This document shows, in pieces, positions 26,347-34,506 of a DNA stretch of 64,000 nucleotides. The notes below the pieces were generated by a model. That model did no database searches. It was not told the DNA's origin and worked only from the letters and a program-made list of their open reading frames with translations. Positions within the stretch are counted from its first letter, which is position 1, and every line of letters begins with the position of its first letter. A program made the position numbers and the translations under genes. Origin of the DNA: Larsenimonas salina (lineage in GTDB: Bacteria > Pseudomonadota > Gammaproteobacteria > Pseudomonadales > Halomonadaceae); contig NZ_JAMLJJ010000002.1 in the NCBI RefSeq assembly GCF_023736155.1, forward strand, positions 1-64,000, in the 5' to 3' direction.

Positions 26347-26373
26347 TAACGATAGATTTTTTGGGTATCGTTA
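26347..26373. promoter_or_regulatory. Operator-like inverted repeat before the sulfide operon
   Basis: TAACGATA (26347-26354) and TATCGTTA (26366-26373) are perfect inverted repeats with an 11-bp AT-rich centre, 50-76 bp upstream of the persulfide dioxygenase start and within its likely promoter. No regulator of this operon is adjacent; the TetR gene at 26514 belongs to the pump operon. Confidence 0.5.
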
Positions 26374-26513
26374 GAGGTTTAAAAATGCGTTCCAAGCATA
26401 AGTTTTATCGCAGAAACACACTCTCTAATCTGACCTGCTTGCTTGGCTGCCCCCGTTGAGGGCGCACAAGAAGCCATCTGATGGCATCAACTTTATGCCT
26501 GCAAACAGCACAC

Positions 26514-27140
26514 TTAGGGCTGGCTAGAGCTTAAAAATCGACGTACGGCAGAGTTGACTTTACGTGTGCGCTCGGCCGGGGGAAGCGTCGGGATCTGGCC
26601 GACCATGATCTGGATGTGCAAGTCGCCGACCAGCATGCCGGTGAATTCGCGGGAGGCGAGGCGGCAGTCGTTGATGGCCAGGCGCTTGAGTGCGACCTGA
26701 TGGGCGAGGTAGTCGGAGAGTTCGCCGAGCGTTCGAAACGGGCCGCTGTCGAGAAAGCGGCGGGCAAGCTCGGGATGACGGTGAAGATCGTTAAGCACCA
26801 GCCGGTAGAGCGCGAGTGCCTCGGGCTCGAGCAGAAAATCGATCAGGCGATGGCCAAAGCGCGTGAGCCCCTCCTTTGGCGGTAGGTCATTGGCCAGTGC
26901 GTCCTGAATCGGTTCGAACACGGACATGGCCCGGCGCTCGATGACCGCAATGAAGAGCCCCTCCTTGCTGCCAAAAAGCTTGTAGAGCGTTGCAAGCGAC
27001 CCGCCGGCGCGGCGAACCACTTCGTTGACGCTTGCCGCTTCAAACCCCTGCTCCGTGAACACCTCGAGCGCAGCATCGAGAAACCGCTGGGCGCGCTGCT
27101 GCCCCTTGGGCGTTACGGTGGTACCGGGTGGCGGCGTCAT
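26514..27140 (-). CDS. TetR/AcrR family repressor
   Basis: 208 residues. An N-terminal helix-turn-helix (about 15-62) contains ALEVFTEQGFEAASVNEVVRRAG and SLATLYKLFGSKEGLF-type sequence (only the family features, quoted in part). A C-terminal ligand domain follows. AGGAG is 9 nt before ATG. It diverges from the emrAB-like pump, with the start codons 74 bp apart and a small palindrome at 27171-27184 in between, so it most likely represses the pump until a toxic ligand binds. Confidence 0.88.
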   Translation of the reverse strand: MTPPPGTTVTPKGQQRAQRFLDAALEVFTEQGFEAASVNEVVRRAGGSLATLYKLFGSKEGLFIAVIERRAMSVFEPIQDALANDLPPKEGLTRFGHRLIDFLLEPEALALYRLVLNDLHRHPELARRFLDSGPFRTLGELSDYLAHQVALKRLAINDCRLASREFTGMLVGDLHIQIMVGQIPTLPPAERTRKVNSAVRRFLSSSQP

Positions 27141-27170
27141 CGATGGCTCCTGCTGGTGTCCTCAAAAAGT

Positions 27171-27184
27171 GTAGCGTATGCTAC
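27171..27184. promoter_or_regulatory. Candidate TetR operator
   Basis: GTAGC-GTAT-GCTAC inverted repeat between the divergent TetR gene and the pump operon, overlapping where both promoters must lie. Short but well placed. Confidence 0.5.
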
Positions 27185-27214
27185 GTTTTTTTGAGTCCAA
27201 CTGGAACGAGCGTC

Positions 27215-28336
27215 ATGGCATCGATTGCACGCACCTGGATCAAGCGACTGATCATCGCCCTCATCTTGCTGGTATTGATCGTTGCCGGCGCCTTCTGGGC
27301 TTGGCACTGGTGGCAGACCGGCCGGTTCTTCGAAGAGACCGACAACGCCTACATTCATGGCGACAGCGTGGCGGTTCGAAGCGAGGTGAATGCACGGGTG
27401 CTCGGGGTGCCGGTGGCGCACAATCAGCGCGTGCACGAAGGCGATACGCTGGTGGCGCTGGACCCGACCGATTATCAGGACGACCTGAAGCAGGCCCGCG
27501 CCAAGCTCGCCCAGGCAAGCGCAGCCGTGGTGAAGGCGCAGCGCAACATCGAGCTGCAGCAGGCGGTCATCGAGCAGCGACAGGCCGATATCGCGTCTTC
27601 CCAGGCGCAGTTCACCCAGGCGCGCCAGACACTGTCACGCACGCAGAAACTGGTTGATCGTCAGTATTCCTCACGCCAGCAGCTTGATGAAGATCAGGCC
27701 AATTTCGATGTAGCCAAGGCCAACGTGACCTCGAGCAAGGCCGCTCTTGCATCAAACCAGCGTCAGCTCGCGGTCTATCAGGCGTCGCTCGATGACGCCC
27801 AGGCCAACCGGGACAACGCCCGCGCCGCGCTCGAGGCCGCCGAGCACCAGCTTGCCAAAACCCACATCACCGCGCCCTTCGATGGCGTGGTCGGTAATGT
27901 CACGGTGGAAAAGGGCACCTACGCGCAGCCGTCGCTGACGCTGATGACCCTAGTGCCGGTGGATCATCTCTACGTCGTTGCCAATTTCAAGGAAACCCAG
28001 ATCACTCGCATGCGCATCGGGCAGTCGGTTGATGTTCACGTCGACGCCTACCCGGACACCGTCTTCAAGGGCGTGGTTGAAAGCCTTGCGCCGGCGACCG
28101 GGGCGCAGTTCAGCCTGCTGCCCCGTGACAACGCGACCGGCAACTTCAACAAGATCGTGCAGCGGGTACCGGTGCGGATTCGCCTGCTTGGGCCTGAAAA
28201 GAAACTGGCGTTTTTGCACGCGGGGCTGTCGGTGGAGCCTCGGGTCGATACGCGAGAGGATGGCCGAGGATTGTACCTGGGCCCCGTGTCGCGCTCGCCC
28301 ATCGCCCGCGACGTCACTCCGCGCAATCAGGACTGA
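27215..28336 (+). CDS. HlyD/EmrA family efflux periplasmic adaptor
   Basis: 373 residues. An N-terminal membrane anchor (about 8-32) is followed by a biotinyl-lipoyl/HlyD half motif (TDNAYIHGDSVAVRSEVNA), a long coiled-coil hairpin rich in Gln and Ala (about 90-195), then the second lipoyl half (TAPFDGVVGNVTVEKG) and a beta-barrel. It links the inner-membrane pump to an outer-membrane channel for drug export. ATG 27215 is chosen because the upstream in-frame codons run into the divergent promoter. It is first of two genes, seven bases before the MFS pump gene. Confidence 0.9.
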   Translation: MASIARTWIKRLIIALILLVLIVAGAFWAWHWWQTGRFFEETDNAYIHGDSVAVRSEVNARVLGVPVAHNQRVHEGDTLVALDPTDYQDDLKQARAKLAQASAAVVKAQRNIELQQAVIEQRQADIASSQAQFTQARQTLSRTQKLVDRQYSSRQQLDEDQANFDVAKANVTSSKAALASNQRQLAVYQASLDDAQANRDNARAALEAAEHQLAKTHITAPFDGVVGNVTVEKGTYAQPSLTLMTLVPVDHLYVVANFKETQITRMRIGQSVDVHVDAYPDTVFKGVVESLAPATGAQFSLLPRDNATGNFNKIVQRVPVRIRLLGPEKKLAFLHAGLSVEPRVDTREDGRGLYLGPVSRSPIARDVTPRNQD

Positions 28337-28342
28337 GTCTCT

Positions 28343-29866
28343 ATGAGCCCGGTGCAGGAGATGCCGTCCTGGCGAGTGCGTATAGGCTTCGTGGCGGCGG
28401 TGTTTGGAATGTTCATGGCCATTCTGGACATCCAGATCGTTGCCAGCTCGCTCAACGAGATTCAGGCCGGAGTGTCGGCAAGCCAGGATGAAATCTCCTG
28501 GATTCAGACCTCGTATCTGATCGCCGAGATCATCATGATTCCGCTGGCCGGGGTGATGATGCGCATCTTCTCGACCCGCACTGCCTTTGTCATCTCAAGC
28601 GTTGGCTTTACCCTTGCAAGCCTTGGCTGCGCGCTGGCGAGCTCCATCAATGAGCTGATCGTCCTGCGTGCGATTCAGGGTTTCATGGGCGGGGCAATGA
28701 TCCCGATCACCCAGGCGGTGAGCTTTACCATCTTTCCCCGACACAAGATGGGGTCCGTGCAGGCGGTGATCGGACTGGTGGCGACCATCGCGCCGTCGAT
28801 CGGTCCGACGCTTGGCGGCTACATCACCCAGCACATGAGCTGGCACTGGCTGTTTCTGATCAACGTGATCCCGGGCATCCTGGTGTCGATGGGCGTGTGG
28901 TTCATGCTCGACATCGACCGCGCCGACAAGAGCGCGCTCAAGCGGCTCGATCTGATCGGGCTGGTGTTGATGGCGATCTTTCTGGGCTCGCTCGAGTTCG
29001 TGCTGGAAGAGGGCCCGGACGACGACTGGTTCAGCAGCTCCCTGATTCTGAATTTCGCTCTTCTCTGCGCGATGGCCGGCATCCTGTTCTTCTGGCGGGT
29101 ATTCACCGTCGATCATCCGATCGTCAACCTTCGACTCTTTCGCGAGCGCAATTTCGCAACCGGAGTAGGGCTGGTGTTCGCCGTCGGCGTCGCGCTCTAT
29201 GGTCTGGTGTATCTGCTGCCGCTCTATTTCGGCACGGTGCGGGAATACAACAGCATGCAGATCGGCGAGGTCATGTTCGTGACCGGGGCGGCGATGTTCG
29301 TGATGGCGCCGATTGTCGGGCGCCTGACCGATGTGGTTGATCTGCGCCTTCTGATCGGGATCGGGCTCTTGATGACGGGCATCGGGTCGTTCATGAACGT
29401 CAATCTGACCACCGAATCGGGCTACTGGGAGTTCTTCTGGCCTCAGGTGGTGCGCGGTATCGGCATGATCATGTGCATGGTGCCGACGTCTCGGATTGCG
29501 CTTGGCAATCTCTCACCCCAGAACATCGGCGATGGCAGTGGCATGTTCTCGGTGATGCGAAACCTTGGCGGTGCCATGGGGCTTGCGCTATTGGACACCG
29601 TGCGCGATCACCAGCGCGACTATCACTGGACGCAGCTGATCGCGTCGGTCAATCAGGGGCGTGAGGTGGTCGTCACGCAGCTTGCCCAGTATCAGCAGCA
29701 GTTCATGGGCGTGGTCAGTGACCCTCAGGCCGCTGCAATCAAGATGATCGGTGACCGCGTCGCCACTCAGGCTGAGGTGCTGGCGTTCAACGACATCTTC
29801 CTGTGGCTCGGTATTCTCTATCTGGTTGTTTTTCCAGCCGTCTTTCTATTCAAGAAGCCCACCTGA
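28343..29866 (+). CDS. DHA2 family MFS drug transporter (EmrB/QacA type)
   Basis: 507-residue, 14-helix proton-driven multidrug exporter. The first helix reads GMFMAILDIQIVASSLNEIQ, matching the DHA2 motif around the conserved Asp. Motif C follows in helix 5 (IGLVATIAPSIGPTLGGYI), and family sequence LSWHWLFLINVIPG-like appears at HMSWHWLFLINVIPG. It directly follows its HlyD partner. No outer-membrane factor gene is present, so a TolC encoded elsewhere is probably used. Substrates unknown. Confidence 0.9.
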   Translation: MSPVQEMPSWRVRIGFVAAVFGMFMAILDIQIVASSLNEIQAGVSASQDEISWIQTSYLIAEIIMIPLAGVMMRIFSTRTAFVISSVGFTLASLGCALASSINELIVLRAIQGFMGGAMIPITQAVSFTIFPRHKMGSVQAVIGLVATIAPSIGPTLGGYITQHMSWHWLFLINVIPGILVSMGVWFMLDIDRADKSALKRLDLIGLVLMAIFLGSLEFVLEEGPDDDWFSSSLILNFALLCAMAGILFFWRVFTVDHPIVNLRLFRERNFATGVGLVFAVGVALYGLVYLLPLYFGTVREYNSMQIGEVMFVTGAAMFVMAPIVGRLTDVVDLRLLIGIGLLMTGIGSFMNVNLTTESGYWEFFWPQVVRGIGMIMCMVPTSRIALGNLSPQNIGDGSGMFSVMRNLGGAMGLALLDTVRDHQRDYHWTQLIASVNQGREVVVTQLAQYQQQFMGVVSDPQAAAIKMIGDRVATQAEVLAFNDIFLWLGILYLVVFPAVFLFKKPT

Positions 29867-29929
29867 TCCCACGGGGTCGCACGAGCGATCCTCGCGTCCC
29901 GCCCAATCCTTGTCTACGCTCGAAGGCAG

Positions 29930-29947
29930 TCGTTTGCGCGCAAACGA
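29930..29947. promoter_or_regulatory. Perfect 18-bp palindrome before the molybdoenzyme operons
   Basis: TCGTTTGCG followed directly by CGCAAACGA is a perfect 18-bp palindrome, about 93 bp before the first structural gene. It is followed by a 9-bp hairpin (GCGAAGGCG/CGCCTTCGC, 29967-29989) without a T run. The palindrome looks like a dimeric-repressor operator; the regulator is not evident. Confidence 0.5.
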
Positions 29948-30039
29948 TCCGACCGTAATGAAAATCGCGAAGGCGAGGACCGCCTTCGCTCTACGTGGCA
30001 CGAAAAATAATAACCGCCACGCGACCGATGAGGACTGTC

Positions 30040-30576
30040 ATGGCAGACGCAACACTCGATGCGACGGTGGGGCATGTCGACCCCGATGACACGTCGTCTC
30101 TTCAGACGATAGAGCTGACCGTCAACGGTCAGACGCACACACTTACTCTCGAACCCAATGTTGTCTTGCTCGATGCACTGCGCGAGCGCCTGAACCTGAC
30201 CGGCGCCAAGAAAGGCTGCGATCACGGTCAGTGCGGCGCATGCACCGTAGTGATCGATGGCCGCGCGATGAACAGCTGCCTGCTGTTGGCCGCGCTCGCC
30301 GAAGGTCAGGACATTACCACCATCGAAGGCCTGGCCGATGAAGACGGCACGCTGCATCCGATTCAGCAGGCCTTTCTCGAGCACGACGCCTATCAGTGCG
30401 GCTACTGCACGGCAGGCCAGATGATGATGGCGACCTCGATCTTGAACGATAAGGACATCGCCAAGGACCCTGCGTCGATCAAGGAGGCCATGAGCGGCAA
30501 TATCTGTCGCTGCGGCGCCTACAAAAACATCCTCGATGCCGTGCAGAGCGCGCATCGCACCATCGAGGGGGCGTGA
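30040..30576 (+). CDS. Molybdenum aldehyde oxidoreductase, 2Fe-2S subunit (copy 1, no Tat signal)
   Basis: 178-residue small subunit of a xanthine-oxidase-family heterotrimer, most like PaoA/YagT. It carries two [2Fe-2S] clusters: a ferredoxin-like domain with GCDHGQCGACTV (about 58-69) and a helical domain with CGYCTAGQ and CRCGAYKN. Unlike its copy at 33841 it lacks a Tat leader, so this complex should stay in the cytoplasm. ATG 30040 has TGAGGA about 7 nt upstream; ATG 30028 is in frame and possible. It is first of a tightly coupled ABC operon. GATGAGGA at 30026-30033, over the ribosome-binding site, is complementary to the sRNA core at 10.5 and 10.9 kb. Confidence 0.88.
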   Translation: MADATLDATVGHVDPDDTSSLQTIELTVNGQTHTLTLEPNVVLLDALRERLNLTGAKKGCDHGQCGACTVVIDGRAMNSCLLLAALAEGQDITTIEGLADEDGTLHPIQQAFLEHDAYQCGYCTAGQMMMATSILNDKDIAKDPASIKEAMSGNICRCGAYKNILDAVQSAHRTIEGA

Positions 30577-30578
30577 TC

Positions 30579-31577
30579 ATGCAGAGTTTTGAACTGATCC
30601 GCCCGGAAAGCGTAAAAGACGCCATCGGGGCCCAGTCCGAGCGCTCCGCCTTTATTGGCGGTGGCACGACGCTGGTTGATTTGATGAAGCTTGGGGTCAT
30701 GCAGCCCGATCACGTGGTGGACACCAATCGCCTTGGTCTTGATGAGATCGAGGCGCTTGACGATGGCCGGCTCAAGATCGGTGCCCGGGTCAGCAACAGC
30801 CGACTCGCAATCGACGCCCGCGTCGAGCGCGACTATCCGGTGCTGTCCCAGGCGCTGCTCTCGGGCGCCTCCACCGGTCTTCGCAACATGGCAACGACCG
30901 CCGGCAACGTCATGCAGCGAACACGTTGCCCGTATTTCCGCGATCCGGCCAAGCCCTGCAACAAGCGCGAACCGGGTACCGGCTGCAGCGCGATGGACGG
31001 CATCAACCGCAATCACGCTGTCCTCGGAACCAGCGAGCACTGCATCGCGACCCACCCCTCCGACATGTGCGTGGCGATGGCCGCCATCGGGGCAACTGTG
31101 GTGGTCGAGGGCCGCAAGGGCACCCGTGAGATTCCGTTCGAGGACTTTCACTTGCTCCCGGGCGATCACCCCGAGCGCGAGCACGACCTGCGCTCCGATG
31201 AGCTGATTACCCACGTGGTGCTCGACGCCCCGCTTGAAGGCGCGGTCTCGACCTACCTGAAGCTGCGCGATCGTGCCTCCTATGAGTTTGCGCTCGCCTC
31301 CTGCGCGGCCATTGTCACTCTTGAGGGCACCAAGGTGACCGCCGCACGCATCGCGCTCGGCGGCGTTGCGACCAAACCCTGGCGCGCCGTGGACGCCGAA
31401 GCGGCGCTGGTGGGTGAAGAAGCGACTGCGAAGATGTTCGAGCAGGTTGCGCTCTTGGCGTTCCAGCGGGCGATGCCGCTTGAGCACAACGCGTTCAAGG
31501 TTGAGCTTGGCCAACAGGCCATCGCGCGCGCACTGCGGGATGCGGTGCAACAGGCAAGCCAGGGAGAGCACCAATGA
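30579..31577 (+). CDS. Molybdenum aldehyde oxidoreductase, FAD subunit (copy 1)
   Basis: 332-residue medium subunit (PaoB/YagS type) that passes electrons from the iron-sulfur subunit via FAD. FAD-binding sequence FIGGGTTLVDLMK lies near residues 25-37. An insert TRCPYFRDPAKPCNKREP plus a later Cys matches the extra [4Fe-4S] cluster seen in PaoB and 4-hydroxybenzoyl-CoA reductase. ATG 30579 has GAGGGGG about 7 nt upstream; a GTG at 30573 is also in frame. It overlaps or abuts both neighbours, which is strong operon evidence. Confidence 0.88.
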   Translation: MQSFELIRPESVKDAIGAQSERSAFIGGGTTLVDLMKLGVMQPDHVVDTNRLGLDEIEALDDGRLKIGARVSNSRLAIDARVERDYPVLSQALLSGASTGLRNMATTAGNVMQRTRCPYFRDPAKPCNKREPGTGCSAMDGINRNHAVLGTSEHCIATHPSDMCVAMAAIGATVVVEGRKGTREIPFEDFHLLPGDHPEREHDLRSDELITHVVLDAPLEGAVSTYLKLRDRASYEFALASCAAIVTLEGTKVTAARIALGGVATKPWRAVDAEAALVGEEATAKMFEQVALLAFQRAMPLEHNAFKVELGQQAIARALRDAVQQASQGEHQ

Positions 31578-33790
31578 GTGAGACACTGAACACCCAGAAA
31601 CCCCGCATCGACGGCGCGCTCAAGCTGTCGGGCGGGGCGGATTACACCGCCGACATCAACCTCGACGGCCAGCTCTATGGCTACCCGGTCGGCAGCGCCA
31701 TCGCCAGCGGTGAGCTTGAAGGGCTGGAGCTTGAAGAGGCGCTTGGCATGCCCGGCGTGGTCGATATTTTCCACCACGACAATTTCGACCGCACCCTCAA
31801 GCACTCACCGAACAGCTTCGCCGAAAAGAATACGGTCAGCGAGCCGCGCCTGCCGTTCGAGGACACCACGATCCACTACCACGGCCAGTACATCGCGCTG
31901 GTAGTGGCCGACACCTTCGAACACGCCCGAGCCGCCGCCCAGAAGGTCAAGGGCAAGTACCGCGCAAACGATCAGGTCATAAGCCAGTTCGATGAACTCG
32001 ACGCCGACAACGTCGCCGGTCTGCCGGGTGTGCTTCAGGAGGGCGACGGTCAGAGCCGAGGCGAGGCCGATACGGCGTTTGATGCGGCCGAGGTTACCCT
32101 CGATCACCACTACTCGATCGCGACCGAGACCCACGCGGCAATGGAGCTTCACGCCTCGACCGCTACCTGGTCCGGCGATCATCTGACCGTGTACGAGTCC
32201 ACCCAGGGCGTGGTGTTCCAGCGTCACGCGCTGTCGCACGTGTTCTCGATGCCGCCGGAGCAGATCAATGTGATCTCGCACTTCATCGGCTCGGGCTTTG
32301 GCGGCAAGCTTTTCATGTGGCCGCACGCGATCATGACCGCGGTGGCATCACGCCGGCTGAAACGCCCGGTCAAGACGGTGGTGCCGCGTCAAAGCGTGTT
32401 CACCTCCGCCGGCAGCCGCCCACGCTCGATCCAGCGCGTCCGCCTTGGCGCGCGCGCCGACGGCACGCTGACCTCGATCCGTCACGATGGCAGCAACGAA
32501 ACCGCCTTCGTCGGTATGCACAACGACACGGTGATTTCCGCCACGCCCAGCATGTACGCCTGCGAGAATGTGTCCGTGACCAACCGGGTCGGCGAGGTCA
32601 ACCACGGCATGCCGTGCCCGATGCGTGCGCCCGGTGAAGCGCCTGGGCTGTTCGCGCTGGAAACGGCGATGGACGAACTGGCCTGGCAGCTCGAGATGGA
32701 CCCCGTTGAGCTTCGCAAGAAGAATTTTGCCGAGCGGGATCCAGCCTCCGATCTGCCGTGGTCGAGCAATCACCTGATCGAATGCTGGGACAACGCCGCC
32801 AAGCGCTTTGGCTGGGAAAACCGCACCGCGGAAATCGGCGCGATGCGCGAAGGCGACGAGATCATCGGCTACGGCATGGCCTCGCAAAGCTGGGAAGCCA
32901 TGCGTCTTCAGTGCTCGGCGCGGGTGACCTTTCTGTCCGATGGCCGTCTGCAGGTCAGCTGCGGTACGCAGGACATCGGTACCGGCACCTACACCATTGT
33001 CGCCCAGACCGCGAGCGAGCTGAGCGGCGTGCCGATCGAGGACATCGACGTGCGCCTTGGCGACTCGTCGCTGCCCTCCGGGCCGCTGTCCGGTGGCTCG
33101 TTTGCCACCGCAACCGTGTTGCCGGCGGTCAAGGCCGCACTCGATGCCGCCACCCAGGCGCTGATCGACAAGGTTACTCAGGACGGCCAGGCGTTTTCCG
33201 ACGTCGACTCGGGGTCGATCGAGTTAAGCGACCGCGCTCTGACCTATGGGGATCGCTCGATTCCGGTCACCACGCTTTTGGAGGAGCTGGGCATCGGTCA
33301 GGTCACCGCCGAAGCCTCGGCCGAGCCTGGCGATGAGCAGAGCGAGTACAGCTTTCGCTCGTTCGGCGCCGTGTTCGTCGAGGTGCGCTGGGATCCGGGC
33401 ATTTCCCGGCTCAAGGTCGAGCGGATCGTCTCCACCATCGACATCGGTCGCGCCATTAACCCGATGACCGCGCGCAATCAGGTCGAGGGCGGCCTGGTGA
33501 TGGGTCTGGGCATGGCGCTGTTTGAGCAGACCGAGTACGACAAGAGCGGTTATCTCTACAACGCCAACCTGGCCGATTACATCGTGCCGGTGCACGCAGA
33601 CATTCCGCCGATCGACGTCGAACTGCTCGACTATCCCGATTACCACCTGAACGCCTTCGGCGCGCGCGGCGTGGGCGAGATCGGCCTGACCGGCATTGCC
33701 GCCGCCATTTCCAACGCGGTGTATCACGCGACCGGCAAGCGCATTCGCGACCTGCCTATCTCCATCGAGCGATTACTGATGGCCAACTGA
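31574..33790 (+). CDS. Molybdenum aldehyde oxidoreductase, molybdopterin-binding subunit (copy 1)
   Basis: 738-residue catalytic subunit (PaoC/YagR type) that hydroxylates aldehydes or N-heterocycles with water at a molybdenum-dinucleotide cofactor. Family motifs are SGGADYTADI, HFIGSGFGGK (about 236-245), TQDIGTGTYT, and the active-site loop GARGVGEIGLTG near residue 695 with the catalytic Glu. ATGA overlaps the stop of the FAD-subunit gene. No dedicated cofactor chaperone (PaoD/XdhC) follows; one must be encoded elsewhere. Substrate unknown. Confidence 0.88.
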   Translation: MSETLNTQKPRIDGALKLSGGADYTADINLDGQLYGYPVGSAIASGELEGLELEEALGMPGVVDIFHHDNFDRTLKHSPNSFAEKNTVSEPRLPFEDTTIHYHGQYIALVVADTFEHARAAAQKVKGKYRANDQVISQFDELDADNVAGLPGVLQEGDGQSRGEADTAFDAAEVTLDHHYSIATETHAAMELHASTATWSGDHLTVYESTQGVVFQRHALSHVFSMPPEQINVISHFIGSGFGGKLFMWPHAIMTAVASRRLKRPVKTVVPRQSVFTSAGSRPRSIQRVRLGARADGTLTSIRHDGSNETAFVGMHNDTVISATPSMYACENVSVTNRVGEVNHGMPCPMRAPGEAPGLFALETAMDELAWQLEMDPVELRKKNFAERDPASDLPWSSNHLIECWDNAAKRFGWENRTAEIGAMREGDEIIGYGMASQSWEAMRLQCSARVTFLSDGRLQVSCGTQDIGTGTYTIVAQTASELSGVPIEDIDVRLGDSSLPSGPLSGGSFATATVLPAVKAALDAATQALIDKVTQDGQAFSDVDSGSIELSDRALTYGDRSIPVTTLLEELGIGQVTAEASAEPGDEQSEYSFRSFGAVFVEVRWDPGISRLKVERIVSTIDIGRAINPMTARNQVEGGLVMGLGMALFEQTEYDKSGYLYNANLADYIVPVHADIPPIDVELLDYPDYHLNAFGARGVGEIGLTGIAAAISNAVYHATGKRIRDLPISIERLLMAN

Positions 33791-33840
33791 GTCCAGTCCG
33801 GACGGCGGCGCCTGCCGCCGCTCGGGCTTCGGAGGATTCC

Positions 33841-34506
33841 ATGACCGAGTATTTCGACCCGAAGACACAAGGCGGGGCGACGTCCAAGTCACGCCGAAAT
33901 TTTCTGAAGACCGTCGGCGCCTCCGGCGTGGCGGCCGCCTCCACGCCTCTCTGGGCCCAGGCCACTCAGGCCCGCGCCGCCGAGACGCCGGAAGGCGATC
34001 CCGCCAAGGCGTCCGCGCCGGCCCCTGGCATGAGCCGCATCCAGCTGAACGTGAACGGCGTCGAGCGCACCGTGGACGTGGCGCCACAGATGGTGCTTCT
34101 GGACGTAGTGCGTAACGAGCTTGGCCTGACCGGTACCAAGAAGGGCTGTGATCAGGGCCAGTGCGGCGCCTGCACGGTGCTGGTCAACGGTCAGGCGATC
34201 AACTCCTGCCTCTCGCTCGCGATCAGTCGCCAGACCGATGAGATCACCACCATCGAAGGGCTCGAGCGTGGCGGCGAGCTGCACCCGGTGCAGCAGGCGT
34301 TCTGGGAGCACGACGCCTTTCAGTGCGGCTACTGCACTTCCGGCCAGATCATGAGCGCGGTCGCGGTGTTGAACGACGACCGCATCGGCCAAAGTGACGC
34401 CGCCGTACGCGAGGCCATGAGTGGCAACATCTGCCGGTGCGGCGCCTACAAGAACATTCTTGCGGCCGTGCAGGACGCCCGAAAGGCCATGAAGGGAGGT
34501 GGGTAA
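33841..34506 (+). CDS. Molybdenum aldehyde oxidoreductase, 2Fe-2S subunit with Tat signal (copy 2)
   Basis: 221-residue paralogue of the protein at 30040. An N-terminal twin-arginine leader (SRRNFLKTVGASGVAAAS, about 17-34, with cleavage after a Gln-Ala region) should send the folded heterotrimer to the periplasm, as for E. coli PaoABC. The cluster motifs GCDQGQCGACTV, CGYCTSGQ and CRCGAYKN are intact. GGAGG lies about 10 nt upstream of ATG. It begins 50 bp after copy 1 ends, without a terminator between, so both copies may share one transcript. Confidence 0.9.
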   Translation: MTEYFDPKTQGGATSKSRRNFLKTVGASGVAAASTPLWAQATQARAAETPEGDPAKASAPAPGMSRIQLNVNGVERTVDVAPQMVLLDVVRNELGLTGTKKGCDQGQCGACTVLVNGQAINSCLSLAISRQTDEITTIEGLERGGELHPVQQAFWEHDAFQCGYCTSGQIMSAVAVLNDDRIGQSDAAVREAMSGNICRCGAYKNILAAVQDARKAMKGGG

